NCBI GenBank assembly: GCA_030765065.1 | Contig: CM060985.1 | Coordinates: 176,888,096 to 176,952,095 of the forward strand | From: Deroplatys truncata | Lineage: Eukaryota; Arthropoda; Insecta; Mantodea; Mantidae | DNA length: 64,000 nucleotides | Reading direction: 5' to 3' | Shown: positions 56,779 through 64,000 of the stretch, one piece after another | Numbering within the stretch: position 1 is the first letter of the stretch | Layout of the letters: every line of letters begins with the position of its first letter | Translations under genes and position numbers: made by a program | The notes under the pieces: model-generated | Databases searched by the model: none | The model's input: only the letters and a program-made list of their open reading frames with translations | What the model was told of the DNA's origin: nothing

Positions 56779-56975
56779 TACAGCGTCCAGTCCTTAAACA
56801 CTTGTCCATTGCTGCTCCATTTGTATCTCTAACGAAATGTGTAATGTAGCTGTTTCTGCAAAGGTTTATTTGGATTAAAATGTAGTAGATAGAAAAATAA
56901 GCTTTGGAAAGAACAATTTTATACCCATTAATAACTGAGTGTACGGAAAGCATGTGAATGCAACATTTTGGAATA

Positions 56976-57578
56976 TATCTAACACTAGTTCTACTTATTG
57001 TAAACAAGTAGAGAGAAAGGATTTAAAATAACTTCTGCAGGAAAGTTACTGCGCTGTTAGAGAAACAATTGTTTCTGAAATATTTCGCCCCACATGTGCC
57101 AGGAGTCACGTACGATCCAGTAGTGGGAGAATTCCGGAAATGGCAATTTCGTTCCGCGGTTCCCTCCCGTTCTTATACCTGACAATTTTATCTTCCATCT
57201 CGTGGATGTAATTCCCACGTCACGGCTATAAACGCTTTCTAACGCCAAGAGCTTAAAATGATAGCAGGGAGGCTGAGAATTTTCAATTTTAGGTCAGGGA
57301 TTTCCTTTTTACAATTCCTCTCACGCAGTTCTTATTGTTATGTTCTTTCCTTTTGGATTCACAGTCATTGCAGCGAGGAGAGAATCACATCTTTTGGCCC
57401 CATAGACTGATTGCTGCCTAAAAAGTTATTACCAGCCCCGGGTTCTGATGACATCTCCCTTTAATTGTTACATGGCTTTGCTACCTGCACATAAACCCTT
57501 ATCATGGGCACAAATTATAAAAATTCGTATTTAATAGATCATTTTTTGATCATTTTATATCATTTTATGGCATTTTTT
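56976..57578. other. Stretch without recognised features
   Basis: No repeat or coding frame was recognised. The short minus-strand frame at 57057-57248 shows no known motif. Confidence 0.5.
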
Positions 57579-59279
57579 ACCTTCTCCACCACCTACTTAG
57601 TAGGTGGACAAGATATTGCATCCCAACGAAATTCTTGATACTGAGACTGCACCGTAAATACACGTTTTGATGGCCACTGAATAAAAAAGGCATTTTTAGA
57701 AAACGTTTCGTGTGTATATTTGTGATAAATACCAAACATAATATTTCGTTTCCTTACTTTCCAAGGATTTGACACAAGGATTTCTAAGACAATATCCCGC
57801 CCCAAACTACCCTTCACATTGGACGTTCTACGAAAGTTTTCTATTTATAAAAAATAGCTCTAACCTTATATTAAAAACATTTACGTAAATAAACTTTCTG
57901 GGAATGGCCTTTGAAGTCCTCTTCATTCAGAAGTAATTTAGATAGTCTTGCATAACTGGTAAACGGTAAGCTATAGATGAAAACGTACTACACAAAAAAT
58001 CTGATATGTTACACTCACATGACTTTCTCTACTCTTGTACAAACTATTTTTACAAACGCTTATTCTCCATCTACTTCATGTTAATCGAGATAAACATTTG
58101 CAGAGTCTATCTTATTGCTAATTTTCTTATAGATGTAAGGGAATATATATTTGCAAGGGCAATATAGAAATACAGTAGCCTTTAAGCACATACATATCTC
58201 TTAATAGCTGGTTGCTAGGTGCAGCACTGTTCCCTTTGCCACAGATTAATACTCTTTGCATATACAAGATAAAAAAATGAATAACGAATTCCCATTTGAG
58301 AAAATAAGTATTGAAAAATTTAAGGGAGTAACAAGCAATATCTCGAAAATGGTTCACTCAGCAAAAAAATGTATATGACATAAATTGTGTATTTTAACGT
58401 GATCTATATTTTTTGTGTAGTAAAATTTTGTCTCTCTCTTATGGTTTACCAGTTATGCTAAAGTCGTTCACAATGAAGAATACTTTTGGAGACATTTCCA
58501 GAAAATGCGATACAGAGATTTCACAGGAAATACCTGTTTTGAGACTCCCCTGAATCCAAAAAAAGTATTTTTGAGAAACATGTCCGTATGTTTGTCTGTG
58601 AACAGTATAACTCAGAAACGAACAGTCAGATAAACACCAGACTTGGTACTTAGGTTCAGTATCTTCCAGAGATGCGACACGAAGGTTTTCAAGAAAATTC
58701 CCAAGATTACCCTTTATATGGAAAGTTTTTCGAAAATTTTAATTTTCTCAAATGTGGCTCTAACGATTTTGATAAAAATATCATATGTTTAAGATATTTT
58801 CATGACAAATAAAATGTATATCTCGAATTTTCTGGAAATTTTCTCCAAAAGTATTCCTCATTGTGAAAGATTTTGCATAACTGGTAAACAATAAGAGATA
58901 AACAAAATTTTACTACACAAGAAGTGTAGATCGCGTTAAAATACACAAATCATGTCATACACATTTTTTTTGTGTTGAGTGAACTATTTTTGAGATATTG
59001 CTTGTTATTCCCTTAAATTTTCTTATAATTTTTCTCTAATTGGAATTCGTTATTCATTTTTTTTACGTGTGGACATACAAAGAGAATGGAATGCGCCACA
59101 TAGCAACCAGCGTTAAAATATTTGACTATCGCTTAAAAGCTACCGTATTCCCTTTGCATCTACAAGAAAATTAGCAATAAGATTAACATCTCGATTAACA
59201 TGAAGCATTTGGAGAATAAGTGTTTGTAAAAATAGTTTGTACAAGAGTAGAGAAATTCATGTGATTGTAACACATCAGA
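57579..59279. repeat. HX copies: forward, reverse, forward
   Basis: 57579-57999 is a forward diverged copy that stops in its ctacacaaaaaa A-run. A reverse copy starts there at 58000 (TCTGATATG) and runs to about 58506. It then switches into a forward copy lacking its start (58507-59279, ending CATCAGA). Confidence 0.8.
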
Positions 59280-59998
59280 TTTTTCTTGTTTCCAGTAGTG
59301 CTTTAGAAGGACTATAATCTCAAACTTTGTAACTTCCATTGTGTGATTGTGTATTAAAAAGTGACGACTGACACATTATCGCAATATGCGCAATACTAGC
59401 CGTGGTATCCTGTAAATAACATTGGCGAACCAGAGAAATCGTTACTTATGAGACAAATTAATATATTGCTACCTCAATTTGTAATATTTTTGATCATGTG
59501 AGCCATAACTCTATCCTACTCATCTGGCAGTGTTTGTAACTCCTTGAAAGAAAATAGTGCATCACTGATGCCAAAAGGAGGGTCATCTATTTTGGACTTC
59601 CTGAATACAAAGTATCGTGCAGCGATTTTTAAATTGCATTTTCAGATAATATGATTTCACAGACAAATTTGTGCCAGCGCTTTCAAATTTCGTATGTAAC
59701 AGAAACTATGATTATTTCAATTCCAAAAATTCCTGTAATCATGTGGGTGAGGGGGTATTAATAAAATTGTTTTTGCTTCACCTGAAAAGTTTTCTTTATG
59801 GCAGTTACTGCCTTTCCCATGTCTATACCTCAGTTAATTACTAGATGGTTTTTTGGTTGACGGATCGTTCATTAACCTCCTTAGGCAGCTCCATGAAGTG
59901 GGGTAGACTTTCGTGCCTGAACTATTTGACACTTCCGATCGTACTTGTGGCCTTCTGCCTGCGCCCTGTAGCCTCCTTTTTCCCTAATTTCATTTATT
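59280..59998. other. Stretch without recognised features
   Basis: About 720 bp with no recognised repeat, reading frame or RNA. Confidence 0.5.
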
Positions 59999-60935
59999 AC
60001 TTTCTCCACTACGTGTACTAAGTATGGGAAGTATTGTATTCCAACGAAAAATTCGATACCGAGATTTTACTGGAAATATATGTTTTCAGACCCCCTGAAT
60101 ACAAAAAAAGCATTTTTGGAAACATGTCCGTGTGTGTGTCTTTGAGCAGCATAACTCAGAAACGAACATTCATATCAACACCAAACTTGGCATTTAGGTT
60201 CAGTATCTTCCAGAGATGCGACAGGAAGGTTTTCAAGAAAATCTCCCACCACAGATTACCCTTTACATGGAGTATTTTTCGAAATGTTTAATTTTCTCGA
60301 AAATGGCTCTAACGATTTTGATTAAAATATCATATGTTTAAGATATTTTTATGGAAAATAAAATGTAAATCTTGAATTTTCTTTGAATAACCCCAAAAGT
60401 ATTCTTCATTGTGAACGACTTTTGCATAACTGGTAAACCATAAGAGATAGACAAGATTTTACTACACAAAAATGAGGATCGTGTTAAAATACACAATTTA
60501 TGTCATATACATTTTTTTGTTGAGAGAACCATTTTCGAGATATTGCTTGTTATTCCCTTAAATTTTTCATCATTTTCTCAAACGGGAGTTCGTTATTAAT
60601 TTTTTTTGTCTTAGATATGCAAATAGTATTGATCTGTGGCAAAGGGAATGGTGCTGCACCTAGCAACCAGCTATTAAGAGATATGTATGTGCTTAAAGGC
60701 TACTGTATTTCTATATTGCCGTTGCAAATACTAAACAAGGGGAACAGTGTACACCTTAAGCGATAGTCAAATATTTTTAGATCTGGTCGCTATGTGTAAA
60801 ATGTAATTCTGTTTGCATGTCAAAAGATCGTTTCTGCAAATGTTTATCTCGATTAATATGAAATAGACGGAGAATAAGAGTTTGTAAAAATAGTTTGTAC
60901 AAGAGTAGAGAAAGTCATATGAGTGTAACATCAGA
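59999..60935 (+). repeat. HX long-form full copy
   Basis: A 937-bp forward copy from ACTTTCTCCACTACG to CATCAGA. It contains the central inverted-repeat block: gcaaccagctattaagag near 60663 and its inverted relative near 60755-60815. Confidence 0.85.
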
Positions 60936-61839
60936 TTCTTTTTCTTAGGAGCTGGTAGGTGTCAGTGAGCGAGGTGTTCCCCACGGTTATATACCCTATT
61001 CTAACCCATGCTTCCAGACCATCAGCTGTCACTGATTCTTTAAGGAATAATAAAGTTAGACGAACGCATTAATTTCATCGCTTTAACCTTAGTTATTGTT
61101 CCAGCTGAACCTCGCTAGTCGTGATATAATATATGATGCCAACAAAGCACATTTTGAGGATACTGAAGCGACATGTCCGCTGTGAACTCATAAATTATCG
61201 TAATTAATAATTAGAGGATAACAGCAATAAATAATAGTTGAATAACGACGCGCTTTAGTAGGAGCGACAAATGAGTTTTGGCGATGATTTGATGTTGCTT
61301 GGCTTATTAATAATTCTCCAGGCACTATACAACCTTTCGCGTTATTCTTTGGTAGTAAAACGCGTTATTTAAAGGGCTGTCAGCAATGATGTACAGAGCC
61401 GTATTTGCTTTTGTATGTTTGTCCTCAAGTAGAAGGTTGTGTGTACCTTACAGTAGAATTCAAAAATATTTAATTCTGCACACATAAGAGAGAAGGTTAG
61501 TAGGAGACTAAAAGGACAAAATTGACAAAAATTGCATTCTTATTTTTTATAGAGTATTACTAATTGGAATTTCCTTCTCAATTCGATACATATTTTATCC
61601 ATCTAGGCATAAAACTTAAATTTCAAATATATTTTTTTTTAAAAATTGTGCCCCATCTGCGAATTTGTACAAAGAATTCTATGCCTCTTTGCACAAAAAG
61701 GCAAATTCCTACACACTTTGGATTAGGGAGGTAAATTTAGCCCATCTTTTAGGAGAAATTTTGTTCTAGAATTTAGAATACTGTTAGTATGGTGACCTTC
61801 GACGGGCTATCGGAAAAGTAAAAATTAAATTGAATTTTA
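60936..61839. other. Stretch without recognised features
   Basis: About 900 bp, AT-rich, with no recognised gene or repeat. Confidence 0.5.
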
Positions 61840-62125
61840 TTTATGGACGTTCTATAACCGCTATGGTCCTTAGCGTCCCATTCTATATTGGGCGTGAAAG
61901 ACAGGAAATTATACTCGGAGGTCTCTTTATCACGCTTGAGGTTCTTTTACTTGCCGTAAATCTACGACACGGGACCACCGGATTTGTTTCCCTTCCGAAG
62001 GAAGCCATGCTAAGGATATTTACTCCCGAAAAAATACATCGCCCTTCGCCGGGTTCAAACCCGCGATCTCGGGAACTAGTGGCTAGCATGGCAAATAATG
62101 CACCACGGAGGACGACAGGGCTATC
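61840..62125 (-). mobile_element. SINE family W with tRNA-like head
   Basis: On the minus strand the element starts at about 62125 with a tRNA-like head (GTGGTGCATTATTTGCCATG, then GCGGGTTTGAACCCGGCG as B box at about 62055-62070). The body is shared with 3940-4130 and the 3' end is an A-rich tail (T-rich on + at 61838-61850). Length about 285 bp. Confidence 0.7.
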
Positions 62126-62294
62126 GGAACAATAGCAAGTGCGAAACAACAGCCCATTCACTGTTCCTGAACACCCCTTTCGGCATGTTCTAGTGGACTC
62201 CCTTTCTAGAACATTACACTTTGTATGCGTGGTTTATATCAGGGAATTACTCTTGATCGTGTGAAATTTAATCACTTAAGAAGTGAAAGTGAAA

Positions 62295-62760
62295 ACTGAG
62301 GGAGGTGGCAGAGGCTGCAGCGCGTGTGACTCGCCTTCGGGAGGTCGTGGTTTCGATCCCTGCGGCTGAACTTCTTGAACCTTGGGTTTTCTTCAGTGGT
62401 TTCCCCGGAAAATTTAATTACATTCCCCGAATGTCGTGTCGCTCAATTTTACCTCCTTTCTTATTGCGCTTCACTTTTCGTGGTTGCTTGGTCGTTTCAG
62501 AGTGTTAAGTGTCGGCTGGAGTCTCGGCATTGCATGGCAGGGGAAAGGGTGCTCTCTGCAACACTTCGTTCCCCGAAATGGGGCCGTAACCGTGTGTGAT
62601 GTGCAAGTCTGCAGGGGAGAGGGAGACAGTTGTACCAGCTGCAACCAGGGAGTTCAATGTGGAAAACGTAGGGACCCTGCCTGCTGATCCAGTCGCCTTT
62701 TGTCTCCTTTCACCTCACCCGTACTTCCCGGGGGCGCAACGCTAGACGAGTACGCACAAA
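62295..62760 (+). mobile_element. Family V SINE-like element
   Basis: The tRNA-like head has GGTTTCGATCCC as B box (about 62348-62359), followed by tggtttccccgg, a long body, and an end block ctcctttcacctcacccgtacttcccggggg. It is the best preserved family V copy with respect to head and tail. Confidence 0.68.
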
Positions 62761-63049
62761 AGATCTCCTTATATCGAGGTGTTAACTCCCCCTCCGCTCC
62801 TGGTCATACGTCATACGAAGTGAAACGTGGACAGTGTCAGTGAGTTCAGTTGTGCTGGTTTGTGTTCCGAGTGTGTTAAAAGTGATTCAAGTGTAATGTT
62901 AGTGCCTAAGCTATAAAGTCTCGCAATTACTGGTGGGTAGCTTTTTCTGTAAATGTTATTTTCTGGTATAAATGACCGGTTTTCTCACAAGGCATTGAAG
63001 ATAGCCGAACTATATTTAAGGGTGTTAAAATTATCTCTATGTGCTTTTT

Positions 63050-63749
63050 ACTTTCTCCACTAGGTATAGTAAGTGTGGGAAGTATTGCATTCCACCCAAA
63101 AATTCGATACCGAGATTTCACCGGAAATAAATGTTTTCACGAAGGTATTCAAGAAAATCCCCCCACACCAGATTACCTTTACATGGAACATTTTTCGAAA
63201 ATTTTAATTTTTTCAAAAATGGCTTTAACGATTTTGATTAAAATATCATATGTTTAAGATACTTTCATGGCAAATAAAATGTATATATCGAATTTTCTGG
63301 GAATGTCTCCAAAAGTATTCTTCATTGTGAACGACTTTTGCATAACTGGTAAACCATAAGAGATAGACAAAATTTTACTACACAAAAATGTAGATCGTGT
63401 TATAATACACAATTTATGTCATATACATTTTTGTTGTTGAGTGAACGATTTTCGAGATATTGCTGATTATTCCCTTAAATTTTCCAATACTTAGTCTTTT
63501 TCTCAAATTTGTTATTCATTTTTGTTTGTCCTGGTAATACAAAGGGAATGGAATACTCCACATAGCAGCCAGCTCTTAAAATATTTGACTATCGCTTAAA
63601 GCCTACCAATTCCCCTTGCATCTACAAGAAAATTAGCAATAAGATTAACATCTCGATATCTCGATTAACATGAAGCATATGGAGAATAAGCATTTGTATA
63701 AATATTTTGTACAAGGGTAGAGAAAGTCATGTGAGTGTAACACATCAGG
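63050..63749 (+). repeat. HX short-form copy with internal deletion
   Basis: A forward copy of 700 bp with both ends (ACTTTCTCCACTAGG at 63050; CATCAGG at 63749). The CA-rich central part is missing: the sequence jumps from ggaaataaatgttttc to acgaaggtattcaag at about 63136. Confidence 0.85.
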
Positions 63750-64000
63750 TTTTTTAGTTTTGTGTTGATAACCTGTTCTTATTTTTAATAAATGGTTACT
63801 GGAAATTTAATCTAAATATAAGGTAATTAAGGCAATAAGCATACCTACAATAAAAAAATTTATTATGTAAATGTGGATAAGTGATGGCATGTCTCTACAA
63901 CCCCTAAAAATTCCATAATTATACTTAAAACAGCATATTGTTTAACATTTGTCTGAATGTGACTTTTAATACTTCCTTAATTATTTTGATTACTTAGGGG
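63750..64000. other. Stretch without recognised features
   Basis: AT-rich sequence to the end of the window with no supported feature. Confidence 0.5.

Larger units (their letters stand above)
55385..56975 (+). repeat. HX B-type 3' part hosting a mariner element
   Basis: Forward HX sequence at 55385-55485 (tttctcgcgatgtcatgg, ttaaggccagca) continues at 56781 (cagcgtccag, tgtatctctaacg) to a decayed end near 56975. The mariner lies between them at a TA that intact copies show as ggccagcatatagcgtccag. Confidence 0.8.

Noticed and set aside
1..64000. The whole window as a piRNA cluster
   Set aside because: The nested repeat content would fit, but sequence alone cannot show it; only small RNA data could.
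1..64000. CRISPR arrays, operons or bacterial mobile elements
   Set aside because: All recognisable elements are eukaryotic transposons, and the direct repeats are HX copies or microsatellites without spacer structure.

Overview
The window looks like intergenic DNA from a large, repeat-rich arthropod genome, most likely an insect. The element mix supports this: Tc1/mariner families with TA target sites, Jockey-type and I-type LINEs, a Penelope-like element, and tRNA-headed SINEs. The species cannot be fixed from this sequence. No host protein-coding gene can be supported in the 64 kb. Every open frame with recognisable homology belongs to a mobile element, and nearly all of these are broken by stops, frameshifts or deletions.

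About one third of the window (roughly 21 kb, more than 30 full or partial copies in both orientations) is one interspersed repeat, called HX here. Full copies are about 0.7-1.0 kb. In forward orientation they begin ACTTTCTCTACT plus a small palindrome, carry a CA-rich microsatellite inside, and end AGTAGAGAAAGT plus a 5-bp hairpin and CAGA. They sit in T-tracts with no obvious target duplication. This layout (asymmetric inverted repeat, 3' hairpin, internal microsatellite, T-T insertion, no coding capacity) resembles Helentron-associated elements (HINE/DINE-1). Its ends are fixed by a copy nested inside another copy at 12173-13006, and supported by others at 9526-10506 and 38011-38908. Copies also form a local tandem array at 4818-7828.

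Layout. 0-3 kb: half a Tc1 element, an LTR-like repeat split by an internally deleted DNA transposon, and a tRNA-headed SINE. 3-4.5 kb: head-to-head tRNA-derived SINEs and a second SINE family. 4.8-13.3 kb: HX array and nested HX copies, with an unexplained island at 8.0-9.4 kb. 13.5-15.2 kb: a foldback element and a LINE fragment. 15.9-19.1 kb: more HX. 19.4-21.6 kb: Penelope-related sequence and a LINE 3' end. 21.6-28.5 kb: HX flanking a nearly complete I-clade LINE (ORF1 intact; ORF2 with two frameshifts, one stop and a changed RNase H residue). 29.2-30.5 kb: a complete Tc1 element with TIRs and TA duplication. 30.7-34.1 kb: SINE, HX, and a LINE end running into a compound microsatellite. 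34.7-38.0 kb: a Penelope-like element with GIY-YIG remnant and two hammerhead-ribozyme-like motifs in opposite orientation, itself interrupted by a Jockey LINE with a 16-bp target duplication. 38.0-40.5 kb: HX and LINE pieces. 41.0-44.7 kb: two Jockey LINE derivatives, one with ORF1 but no ORF2. 44.8-48.1 kb: a Tc1 element and a DUF4817-type transposon. 48.8-50.7 kb: SINE, a 5S-rRNA-derived sequence, and an RNase H LINE fragment. 51.1-60.9 kb: HX, the second LTR-like copy, a 1.7-kb TTAA-type transposon, and a mariner inserted in HX. 61.8-64 kb: SINEs and HX.

The elements do not form a pathway. The window records successive insertions, and many junctions are clean enough to give relative ages and exact element ends.
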